A DNA stretch of 64,000 nt from Enoplolaimus lenunculus (lineage: Eukaryota; Nematoda; Enoplea; Enoplida; Thoracostomopsidae). Position numbers and translations under genes: made by a program. The DNA is taken from the NCBI GenBank assembly GCA_030248215.1, contig JASANG010003623.1:186001-250000 (forward strand). The letters are read 5' to 3'. Positions 11,627-22,034 of the stretch are shown here, piece by piece; position 1 is the stretch's first letter; every line of letters begins with the position of its first letter. The notes beneath the pieces are model-generated. The model had not been told where the DNA came from and ran no database searches. It saw nothing but the letters and a program-made list of their open reading frames with translations.

Positions 11627-11902
11627 CAGCGGCAGATCCAGAATTTGCCGGCTAAGGAAGATACTTTTCATTACAGTTTTGAAGCGCGTATTTAGAGAAC
11701 TTTTCATATTTAAGAGTCAACAATTGCTCCGAAGGTGCAAAAAATTTGAATTCGTTTGTAAACTCGCCTAATTTTATCTATTTAGCCGTAAGACATGTTA
11801 TGGCCGTTAAATGACCTATTTGCAATCAGCACAAAATTTTCAGTATGGCCGGTCTGATCCGGAGACACATCTTTCAACCCCCATCCTCTGAATCTGCCAC
11901 TG
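11627..11902. mobile_element. old hAT-like MITE related to Family B
   Basis: Left end CAGCGGCAGATCCAGAATTT and right end CTCTGAATCTGCCACTG are imperfect inverses and resemble the CAGTGGCGGATCCAGG ends of Family B. Flanking 8-mers do not match well, so it is old or only distantly related. It starts 30 bp after coding exon 1a. Confidence 0.5.
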
Positions 11903-12864
11903 AGTATTTGAAATGAAATCATGGTATTTTACTGTTGTGTGTTTGATGGTTGCCTGATATCACATATGTAATTCTTATAAACGAATTTCTAACGTGAGCT
12001 CGCTTTAAGCAAAGCCAGGTTGCTGAGTGCTTTGAACCCGAGATGTAGCTACGTACGGCTACCAATGTCATGGATCCGTAAGAATTAGCCTTGTGCCACA
12101 ACACATTCCTCCTTTTAGATTCAAACTTCGAAATAGGATTGAGATCCTACCATCCTTTGTCTAATGTGCAATTTGCGGTAGAAACTCGAAATACACTTTG
12201 GTAAAAGCAAGCTCGTTTTTTGCGCTTGAAAAACAATACACCTTGCGTTTAAGACTACTGGTCGAGTTGTAATGTTTTATGCACAAAATAATTTGAGGGT
12301 AAAAATTGTGTTTTTTTACAAAAAGTTTTCTGAGGTGGAAATTTGTAAAGAAAGACCTTACCATTTTATCACAAAAAATACTGACGGGATGGCGTACGCC
12401 TTCTGACCCCGTCTGGATGCGCTAGTGTACATATATATGTATATCTCATTTAAAATATAATAGGTAATCACAACTTGCTGGCAAATATCGCACCAAACGT
12501 AGCAAGAAAATTTCTTGAGATTCACATAAGTTTATTTCAAAGTGTAAAAATCAGTTTTAATTTGAGGGTCAATTGACTAATAATTGAACACAACACGTGT
12601 TTAAAGGCAATTGCATCAAAACATTCATTTAAAAATGTGAACGAAGCGAGTAAGTTTTGCTTCACAAATAGTAACTCTGACAGGGCTTTAGGTAAAACTC
12701 AGTGTGCGAAAGTTTGCGGCATAAATTTTCAACACAAAAACAAACCTGTAATGTTGTTCTGTAAATGATTCTCATGCCAATCATTTCATGAATGTTGTAT
12801 GGGGTATACTTGAATATTTTCGGCTAGAAATGTGCAGAGGTCAATGTTGATGTAAAATTTCCGA

Positions 12865-13029
12865 CAGACCCGTTGCCAGAAGGGGGCCGGAGAGGGGGCT
12901 CAGCCTCCCTGGAAGAATTTTGGCCCCCTTTAGAAAATTTTCAAGCTTGCTTGTAAGTCATCGAAAACCCTTGTATGCCCCTCCTGAAATTTTTTAGCCC
13001 CGTAGCAAGCCGAGCTGGCTGAGGGCCTG
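12865..13029. mobile_element. Family A hAT-like MITE
   Basis: Left end CAGACCCGTTGCCAG, right end GAGCTGGCTGAGGGCCTG; interior typical of the family. Flanks atttccga (12857-12864) and attttcga (13030-13037) match 7/8. Confidence 0.8.
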
Positions 13030-14894
13030 ATTTTCGAGAAAACCACACGTAATTTCAATTCAGTATTAAATTATCTTGCAAATTTGCTACTTTTGGTTTA
13101 AGTATTTGGTTGTGTGTAATCTGTAAGAACCACTGGCACCTATTCGATTGGGATTGGAGAAGCAGATATGGTCACAAAATGCAGATGTTGGATGCCTAAC
13201 CCACGAAGTTAGGCGAGCCTGGCTCCTCCAAGAGAGTAGCTAGCATTTCATTTCAAGACAGTTTAAGATTAAGGGACCTTAATCGAAGATATGGAAACGG
13301 ATGCTCCGGCCCTGCGGCGGCGTTTACTATTTTTCCATCGATCACACATCTTACACAACTGTCAGTAAGCTCGGCAATTAGCGGCGCGGCGTTGATCCTC
13401 AGGCAATTCCCGCAAAACTTTGCGGGTTTTGGATGACTTTATTATTCTTACCCCATGACATCCATTGAACAGACCCTCGACTAAATGCCGTCCAAAGTGT
13501 TTTATGTTCGACAATTTTTTTTTGGTTTGCACAAAAGGAAAATCGCGGACACCCGATGATATTTCCTGTATCCGCCCCTTCGTATCTGCGTCATTTATTT
13601 CATTTGAAACCTTGAGTATACGATTACTGTTCCTTACAGCTTTGGTTTAATCTTCTTTTGTTTCATGTAAGGTTTCAGGGTCTGATTTTGAGCTGACGTA
13701 TTGCAGCTGTTAATGTTTACCTCATATGCTCCATGAGGCTTGACATTTTTGTCACATAAGTTGATCAGACACAGTTCCACAACCACAGCAATATTTTAGA
13801 CTAACACTATTTACATTGAACTGAAGAATGTTCATTTTTGAAAAAATATGTTGTTTTTTCTGAATGTTGGATTTCAAATTATCTAGGAGGCACTTGGTAG
13901 GTTACCACCTTGATCTATTGAGTTGTCTTTTCAGCGACATATGCACATCTCTGCTAGTATAATTTCAATCGGATAGAGCCAGTGTGGCGAAAATTTTAGA
14001 AGCAATTTAAGTTTTTCTCTTCGCGGTGTCAATTAACTTCAAATTGCATAACAAGAAGTTTGAAAAATCAGAAACAGCCCCGCGACGGAAATCGTTATAA
14101 GAGGTGCGTGAACATTTCTATAAGGAACAAAGAAGAATTTCCAAGCAGTATATTATTATGCAATAAAAATTTCTTATTGCCTTCTTTATTATTTCGTTTC
14201 ATGACAGTTATCTTAAGTAAATATGTATGCCTGCGAGTGCGGCGAACGAGAAAATTTATTGGCATTTAGTAGCCTGGTGGTTATTACAACGTCTGTGTAG
14301 TGTCTAAATCCATTTAAAAATCACGGAAAGGTATGCCATTGTCAAATTCGAACGAAACGAGCGAGAAGCCACACGTATTTCAAAACTTCGGCGTTTTTGC
14401 TTCATCCAGTTAGAGTGGGGGGCCCATTAGTGGTGGGTCCCCCAAGTGGGGGATATGGTGGGTAGCTGCTCCGGCCCTGTCTGGTAGCTGCACCGGCCCT
14501 GTGTTGTAGTTGCAACTTTGTTATAAAATTTTATTATAGGTCAGTTTCATATACAAAGTTTAATTTATTCAAATTATACATACACAAAATTCAAAAGCTT
14601 GACTCAATTCTGCTCTCCAATTAGTGAAGTTTTAACAGAACTCATTATTAATGATCACAGTGGCTTGTTGTTCGTAGCAAAATACACACACTATTGCCCT
14701 CTATGGAGTTTGTTCATTTTAAATGAAATACAAAATATTTTTCAAAGTTACTGATCTCAAAGTAACAATCTTGTGAATTTGATGCTAATTATTGAGCTTT
14801 CAGTAAATTGTTGTAGTTCTATATTTATATAAATCTGTCTGATTTCCCAAGGTATTGAGTTCGGGTGTGCAAGTGGTGCGTTTGATCAAAAAAG
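13030..14894. other. intronic DNA, mostly unrecognised
   Basis: A GC-rich inverted patch at about 14417-14455 (GGGGGGCCCATTAG / GGGTCCCCC) and repeated CCGGCCCTGT motifs (14472, 14494) look like terminal fragments of MITEs. A GCGAGCGAGAAGCC motif near 14361 belongs to a dispersed repeat also seen near 3450 and 11035. No gene is recognised. Confidence 0.4.
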
Positions 14895-15070
14895 GGCCAA
14901 TGTATAGAATAGGACCGCAACCGTATCTTAGGTAGATTAATTAAGCCTATGCCTGTGCCCAAGCGTAACGGTACTCAAATACCAAAGCCTAAGCCTAAGC
15001 AAAAGTTAGTCTAATGCTTAAACTTATTCCACAGTCCATCGAAAAAACGGTCTACCCCTGATCTTTGGGC
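14895..15070. mobile_element. Family D hAT-like MITE
   Basis: Begins GGCCAATGTATAGAATAGG and ends ATCTTTGGGC, between perfect 8-bp direct repeats caaaaaag (14887-14894 and 15071-15078). The interior has CCTAAGCCTAAGC hexamers near 14985-15000 and the common TTAGTCTAATGCTTAAACTT part. The perfect duplication suggests a fairly recent insertion. Confidence 0.75.
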
Positions 15071-15078
15071 CAAAAAAG

Positions 15079-17284
15079 TATAGTAGACTGGAAGCGAAGC
15101 ACCATTAACCAATATTTTTTGCGCTATAAATTTACATAATTAAAAGATTTAGGAACCTAGGTACTGTACTCGTTGCACATATACGTCATGCCGTACAATG
15201 ATGCCTATTTTGTAACTGTTATATTTCTACAGTGTTGAAGCTAATAAATTACCAGTTGTGTTATAAAGATTAACGTGGATAAGGGTATATACAGGATTAT
15301 ATAGAGGATATATGTCTACTCCACGAAATTTCTGATAGACACGGAAAATCACTTTTAACAACAGACTTTAGATTAAGATTAAAAGGTCAATACGTTTTCA
15401 TTTTCACGAAGTTAATAATTTCCGGAAACAAAATCTTCGCTGCTGTATTGAACGTCGGTACTGCTTTCAAAACAAAGTAACACATTCGTGAGCAGCGCGT
15501 ATTGAGATTTAGAAAAGAATTTGAAATGAAACAAGTTTTCACGCGATATATTGCACCTCACGTATGTGGATTTCAGTTGTTGAATTATACCGGTCACGTC
15601 CCTGGAATATATTTTGCATTTCTGTCCGTAGAACACAAGTTGAAAAAAGCCTGTGATATTACCTTACCGCAGTCCTGGTTAGCATGGGCGTAGCCAGGTT
15701 TCTGGTATGGAAGCGGCAAAGTCTATTACTTCGGTATATGTCTTTTTGTTTCTAAGTTTACATGTCTCAGCTACTAGCGTTCAAGCTTATTAACACAATA
15801 AAATTTGTTAAAGTCAATGGCGAGGGCCATGGTATTGTTGCTTGTCTACACGTCCGTGTCTGCTCATGAAATTTTGAGAAACAAAATTTAGTATTTTTGT
15901 CTAAAATTAAAATGATACAAACTCAAACCGACCGACGATTATTGAGTGAGGTCGCGATAAAATATTAAAATAAAAATATGTTTAGTTTATTGTAGTTAAA
16001 CTAAAAAACATTGAATGGCTGTCACAAATCGTTGGGATATATTGCAAAGTGCACTCTCACGTCACATAACTGCCCTATTTCCTGACCAAATGTCAGTTGT
16101 GCGCTTCTATGACAGCTTTTCTAAGTATGTAACCTGATATTCGTGGCTTAATAGTGATGTATTGTGATTGCGGTTACCTTTGTTTAAAACAAAAATTTTA
16201 CCACATTTTTACCCATTTCTGATCAAAGTGCCTATTTGACTATAACAATGAAACTACTCCAGGAAAAAAACTGTTTCTAAAATGTAGCGCGACAAGGTTG
16301 CTTGAACTCCTGTACACAATGTACACTCAACCAGCATGGTTAAGGCTGAGGTTTAGGCTGGTAATTATTAGGTTTAGATTTTGGAAAAAACTTACCTTCG
16401 CTTTAACCTAAACCTTTGCCTAAGTCTTTGCTTAAGCGTGAGCCTGAGCCTATGCATATTTCAAATCCTTTACTCTAAAGCTATGAGGAAGTTGCACAAA
16501 ACCCAGTCGCTGCATGTTAAAAGAGAAAATAGCCTCATAAGACTCTACTAAAACTAGAAAATTGTTACTTCAAGTATTAATATCGTTGTCGGCTTGGCCA
16601 AATTCACTATCACAGGTAATTGCACAAAACTACATGGATTCAATATGAACTCCACAAAGTTCTACCAAACAACACAAGGAAGGTCAACTACGCAATTCTA
16701 CGTAAATCCAGCTTATAATTAATTTTAGACTGTTCTAAGCAATCAAATAAGATAGTTTTTTGTACTGTTCAAACCTATTTTTGTTAGTCGAACAATGACT
16801 TCGATTCTTCATCTCTTTTCCGCCCATGGGTGCCGCCAGTATATTGAGTTGGAGTGTGCAGGTGGTCAGGTGTTTCTGTTCATCAAGACTAAGCTATGGG
16901 TGCTGCCGGACGCCTATACACATGGCTGCCTACACACCCATATTTCCACTTCTTATCTGTTGACCGTAAGGGCGACGCTATACTTGTCGTGCAGCCCCGT
17001 GCCTCGCCGTCCGGCGCCGTCGATATACTACGCATGTAATTTCCGTCCAACGCACGGTGACGGACGGTGACGGACGGCAGCGAACGGTAATGGAAGTCAT
17101 TTAAAACTTTAAAAATTGTAGCGTCACAATAACCTTAAATGCTGGGAGATAGAAACAGCTGTGTGTTGTTTGCACCGCGAAACTATAAACACTATTTAAG
17201 CTAAATTGATCCGAAGGTGTAGCTAACTATCCGTTAAAAGTCAGGTCTTGAAAATCCTCAAAGTAACAAACTTAGGGCACCAAC
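15079..17284. other. intronic DNA with telomere-like and CG-rich patches
   Basis: At about 16335-16460 there is a head-to-head telomere-like patch: TTTAGG-type hexamers on the left, CCTAAAC/CCTAAG-type on the right. A CG-rich Family L repeat lies at 16970-17090. The remainder shows nothing I recognise. Confidence 0.45.
16970..17090. repeat. Family L CG-rich repeat
   Basis: GGCGACGCTATACTTGTCGTG is followed by repeated CGGACGG/GTGACGG motifs. Related sequences lie at 32934-33131 and 62571-62705. They share a (G)TTACGCTATAC-like left end and CG-dense interior that stand out against the AT-rich background. Confidence 0.6.
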
Positions 17285-17443
17285 CAGGCTTGTTGCCAAA
17301 TCACCTTGCTAGTGAGGCTGAACATTTTTCAGGAGGGGCATACAAGGGTTTTTGTTGACTTACAGGCAACCTTTAAAATTTCTTGGGGGGCCAAAATTCT
17401 TCCAGAGGGGCTGAGCCCCAGGTATCTTCTGGCTACGGGCCCG
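17285..17443. mobile_element. Family A MITE
   Basis: CAGGCTTGTTGCC at the left, TTCTGGCTACGGGCCCG at the right, with interior GGAGGGGCATACAAGGG and ACTTACAGGCAA. Flanks do not show a clear duplication. It lies only about 60 bp from the next copy, in the same orientation. Confidence 0.7.
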
Positions 17444-17504
17444 GCTACAAGTTCAGGGGGACGAGCGAGTGGGGCACTCACTTCTACATGTTCGCCCACC
17501 TTTA

Positions 17505-17670
17505 CAGGCCCGTAGCCTGCTTAAGTTGCTGTGGGGGGCAGAAATTTTCAGGAGGGGCATTCAAGGGTTTTCAATGACTTACAAGCAAGATTGAAAATCC
17601 TCTAGGGGGGCTAAAATTTATCCAGTGGGGACTGAACCGCCCCTTGCCCCCCCCCTTGGCTACAGGTCCG
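17505..17670. mobile_element. Family A hAT-like MITE with perfect 8-bp duplication
   Basis: CAGGCCCGTAGCCTGC at the left and TTGGCTACAGGTCCG at the right, between perfect direct repeats caccttta (17497-17504 and 17671-17678). Interior GGAGGGGCATTCAAGGG, TTTTCAATGACTTACAAGC. This copy helps define the family as hAT-like. Confidence 0.9.
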
Positions 17671-17678
17671 CACCTTTA

Positions 17679-19462
17679 CCGTAAACTTTATCTTCAACGT
17701 TAAACCATTTGCTATGAGACACATAGTTTTGTTACGGCTTATATAATTTTTTTTCTTCTATTTAATAATACTTGCACAGCTCAAGCTCAAACTAATATTC
17801 TGGCGGCGGTAACGGTTATCACCGCAGACGAAAGCCGTAAGCAATTTTAATCACCAGGTTTATTTACGATCCCAGCCTCGCATTTCATTACCGGTATATG
17901 TATCTATAGTTTGTACGGTATGGTTTTAGTCGATCTCAATTTCCTTGGTTTGTATTAATCTGCGTTTATCAGCCATGGTTATTTCACATTGAAATTGTCA
18001 TATCTATGTGTGTGTATTCGTCGTGGTTGTCACATATAATGCTAAGCGTCGAAACCTATTTCACTGGTGTATCCATATGGAGTGGGGGGGTCAGAGGGCT
18101 CGAACCCTGTTTCTTTCAAACAAACATTTACCAATAATTTCATATAAAGTTTATAAATTTAAATCTTTAAAGCAGCCGCGCATCTCGCTTGCTTCGCTCG
18201 CTCTAATTTGCGTTCACAATTCTGCAACAAATTGTAAAAAATTTTGTGAAAAAATGGTTATAAAACAGTTATTTACATATTGTTCAAACCATGGGCACCC
18301 GCTTGCTGTCGTTGCGGGCCAGAGTGTAACAGGGATATTCGTTTAGAATAGAAATCTATAGATGTCTCAGTTTCCATTATAGAAATACTCAAACTGCCGT
18401 TATGTTTATGTCCATAAACTGTTGTTAATAATTTATAATTCCATTTTTGATACAGATGCACCACAATTGTTCGATTTCCAAAATCATAAAAATTTTAAAT
18501 GCATCCGATAGTATTCTTTCTAAAAGTTTCCCCTACAACTAAGGGGATTAAATTTAATCAGGCGTGTTTAGTTAAGATTTTTAATCGGAAATGGTCCAGG
18601 CAGCCATGCGTTACCATAAAAGCTGAGTTGTTTTTTAAACCATTTTCTAGCGAATCGTGGGAAAAACTTGTCATATATTAAAATCCGATGCGATCCAATG
18701 AAAAATCTTACATTGGTAATTCCATCGTTAAATCCTCAGATCGACCCGTAAAAGCATGAAAACCTCTCACAAACGAAGGAAGCCAAAAGTTTACATATTA
18801 TCTCTCATCGTACTTTACGGATTAAATCCCTTTGCAACTGTCGCAAAAACGTTTCTTGGCGTCCAAATTGCTGGATTTAGACCTTCAAAAGCCCATTGGC
18901 TACGCGTCTGATTTTGATTCATTATGGCGGGTTATTAAATAAGTTTAGAAGGAAATTTTATCAATCTTCAATATTTAATGTCCAAATTAGTACCAACCCG
19001 TACATATGCGTATTGCTTGAATTGCATCGTTGCCATTATTCAAGTCATGTTCACCACCAAACTTGGACATTATGCTAAAACGATATTACTGGTTCGTTAT
19101 CCCTTACAAAAGACTATGTACTGAGAGGCTTTCACCTATTACATATGACCTTTGCAGGTTATGACTACTGGTTTCAAAGCCAACTTTGCTAAAAAAGCCA
19201 GAGCTACAGTTATGTCTTTATAGTTTTAAAGTTGGGTTCAAAATCAATATGTTCTTTTGATCAACCGGCGCTTTGAAAATATCATATATTTCAACAGTGA
19301 TTCTTTGACAAAAAGTTAACCAAGATTGAAAATGTTTGTCATAGCCGATTGGTATATACCTCGGTCGGTACACCACTATACGCGTTATGTGTCGAACGCA
19401 GCTGTCGCCTGCTTACCAAATATGAAAGAGTTTCATTTTTGTTGTAGTAAAACAACTTTGAC
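17679..19462. other. intronic DNA, nothing recognised
   Basis: No gene or complete repeat recognised. A TCGCTTGCTTCGCTCGCTC stretch at 18185 resembles a recurrent GAAGCGAG motif found elsewhere in the window. Open frames at 18008 and 18499 lack recognisable domains. Confidence 0.4.
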
Positions 19463-19621
19463 GGCCAATGTTACTTTTAGGGGAGTAACAGTAGATTAAG
19501 CGTATTCCAAACCCTAAGCCTGAGCCTAAGCCAAAGCAAAAAAAAAATGTAATCTAGAATCTAAACCTACTCTTTTACAGACCCATCAGAAACCTGGACG
19601 CACCTAAGAGTAACATGGATC
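19463..19621. mobile_element. Family D MITE, GGCCAATGTTACTTTTAGGGG subfamily
   Basis: Left end GGCCAATGTTACTTTTAGG, right end CCTAAGAGTAACATGGATC, a good inverted pair. Flanks actttgac (19455-19462) and agtctgac (19622-19629) match 6/8. Interior contains CCCTAAGCCTGAGCCTAAGCC. It shares end type with the copies at 1589 and 50297. Confidence 0.7.
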
Positions 19622-20095
19622 AGTCTGACGAATTGTTGCTGTGTAGTTCGGGTTTCAGTTCAAGAAAGAACACAAATCGTGACATTAAAACTGACTGGTT
19701 ATTGGTTTCAATAGCAATTTAGGTTGAAATTTTTGCACGCTAAATTTATTAACCTTTCTCTCTTGGTAGTTTTCGTCACAGCGGATAAGCCATTAGCGCA
19801 TGGGCGCTTTGTTCAACAATTACGCTTAAGCCTTGAATTAAGCTCAAATATAGGAAACAGCTCAACTATACCTGAGCTTGTTCAGAGCTTGAGCGTGAGC
19901 CTTAACCTTAAATGTGGTGGAAAGTGTTCAAGAGCGATCTATTGTCTAACTTTCAAGACTTGCAGACAGGCGTAATCAGCACCATTTCGGAAGGGTATAA
20001 CTTCATTTTTTGAAATTTGAATCACACAATTTATTGTTGAACGTAAACAGTTAAACACGCATCTTTATGCATACAGCTTCAGAATGCAATACCTA

Positions 20096-20119
20096 CACTG
20101 AAGCAAATATGCTTCAGTG
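20096..20119. repeat. perfect short hairpin
   Basis: CACTGAAGCA, loop AATA, TGCTTCAGTG: ten perfect base pairs. Flanks carry further weak pairing (TGCA on both sides) and another CATACAGCTTCAG / CATACTGAAGC pair. It could be a small foldback element; nothing shows that it is transcribed. Confidence 0.6.
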
Positions 20120-21116
20120 CGCTGCATACTGAAGCTTTTGAACAGATACGATGCATTCCCGTACCTTTTGTTACAATTGTACCTGGCTTGGTCAGAGTGG
20201 AAAACCTGCTTGGCCTTGGTACTTCAAAGAATCCCTTTAGAAAGGTAAGCAAAATATTTATTCAAAATCTGCTGTTCCCCATGGCAGAATTTTGGTACAT
20301 CCACCAAGGTGGGCTGGCTTGGCTATGGGCAAGAAATAAACTCTGAAACATCTATAACTCATCTGTAAAACGGTGTCTGAGACAGCGTCGTGGAATTGGT
20401 ATTTAAGCAGCAGACAATGTATTTTCTTCGCGTATATTTTCGATTGTGAAGAACAATATGACAGATTTATCAGGTCAGGGATATTTGGTTAAAGGCAGAA
20501 CATACGTATCTTGTGAGATACAGTTTAGTTTCGCCAAATGAGCGAATATTCTCAGCTGTTTAACATATATTTACCGCTCTCTAACTGTGCACAACGTTTT
20601 CTAATAAGAAATATAAAATACCTTTGCATAACAAAAATTCATCAATTAAAGTTGTTCCCCGATAACTAATGGTTTTTAATTGGTACGACGAGGAGAGAAA
20701 ACTTCGATTGATGCTTGCCACATGAGTTCAGTCTTAAATTATCTTTCCAGCGTGTGTTATTTTTCGGGTTCCCGAGCTCTAATCGATATCAGCAATAAAT
20801 TTGGACGAAGGCTGCTACAAAAAAATTAACGGTTTGCGTCTTTTGGAGCAAGTTTAGGCACTAAGACAACATCCGTAATAATAAATTTTGAAGTTCTATG
20901 TCCCTTTTATGGGTCGTGCATGACACTAAGAGCACGTCCGTACTAACGAAAAAGTTTGAGGATCTTCGTTCTTAGCATCAGAGAACTTGTTTTAAGTCTT
21001 CATTGACACGTTCAAGATATCAATGATTCCAACAAGATTCCTTCGAATAACATCTTTTACAACATCATGTATATGCTTCGTGGGGATATTCTCGTATGAA
21101 ACAGTGTATAGGTATA

Positions 21117-21445
21117 CTGTAGTGATCCGAATAAGAGGGGGTAATAACAGGGGGGAGGTTTCTATTTTGAGTCTTAATCAATGGGCGTTCGTATCCCTAA
21201 TAAGAAACTGTAAGCGGATAGAGTCCCTAAGCCCTAATCAGTGTTCATGAATGTCAATTATCACTAATTGCAGTGCATAAATAACACCAGGACCATATAA
21301 AGTTGAGTTCGAATTTTTAAAGCATACTTAAGTTTTGAAAGTACAATCCTTTGGCATTATCGCTCAACTTTTTGATACAAGGCGAATAAACGTTTAATTC
21401 ACCGGATAGTTGCAATACCGGATATATATCAGTAACGAACAAGTC
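21117..21445. mobile_element. Family C TA-flanked MITE, right-truncated
   Basis: TA-CTGTAGTGATCCGAATAAGA starts the element. Then come the family landmarks in order: CCGTATCCCTAAT-like, GTAAGCGGATAGAGTCCCTAA, CAGGACCATATAAAGTTGAG, GGATATATATCAGTAACGAA. Similarity stops after AGTAACGAA, so the right 80 or so bases and inverse end are absent. Confidence 0.75.
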
Positions 21446-21875
21446 CAAATATATATTTGAAAATTGAAATTGTATCTGATGACGTTAAAATATTCATGCA
21501 GGTTGCAATCTTTAATACTGTGAATTCAGATGAATTCATTAATCAACTCAGAGAGCGAATTAGTATTTCTGGTTATTTCTGACTTAATAACAGAAAACAT
21601 CAACTCGCTCTGTGAGGTGATTTGATTCCGGGTGAGTTGACTTATTAACTCACAATGAGTTCAGTGAAGTCAGAATTCTGAGTTCTGAAAGACCTGATTC
21701 AGAGCTCATGCTTCGAGTGCACTTGACTTATACTCAATGAAAGTTATAGTGAATAATCATATGGTATCTACTGGGTTGGTTTAAACGATCGAACTTACGG
21801 TCGGTTTGATACATTATTTGAAGTCGGCCTTACTTAATAACCGAACAATTGAAAACGGAACCACTGACAGGCATA

Positions 21876-22034
21876 CAGCGATAAAACCTTGCTAGAGGGG
21901 CTCAATAAATTGATACGAGCCGCATACAAGGGCTTCCGGTGACTTACAAGCAAGGATTAAAGTATCTCTGGGGGTGGACCAAATTTCTCTAGGGAAAGTC
22001 TAATTCCTCTAGCCCCCTTTAGCTAAGGTCCTAG
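21876..22034. repeat. Family A MITE, diverged
   Basis: Contains CCTTGCTAGAGGGGCTCAA, GCATACAAGGGCTTCCGG, TGACTTACAAGCAAGG and a degraded CTAGCCCCCTTTAGC right end. The ends are decayed and no clear duplication is seen. Confidence 0.55.
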
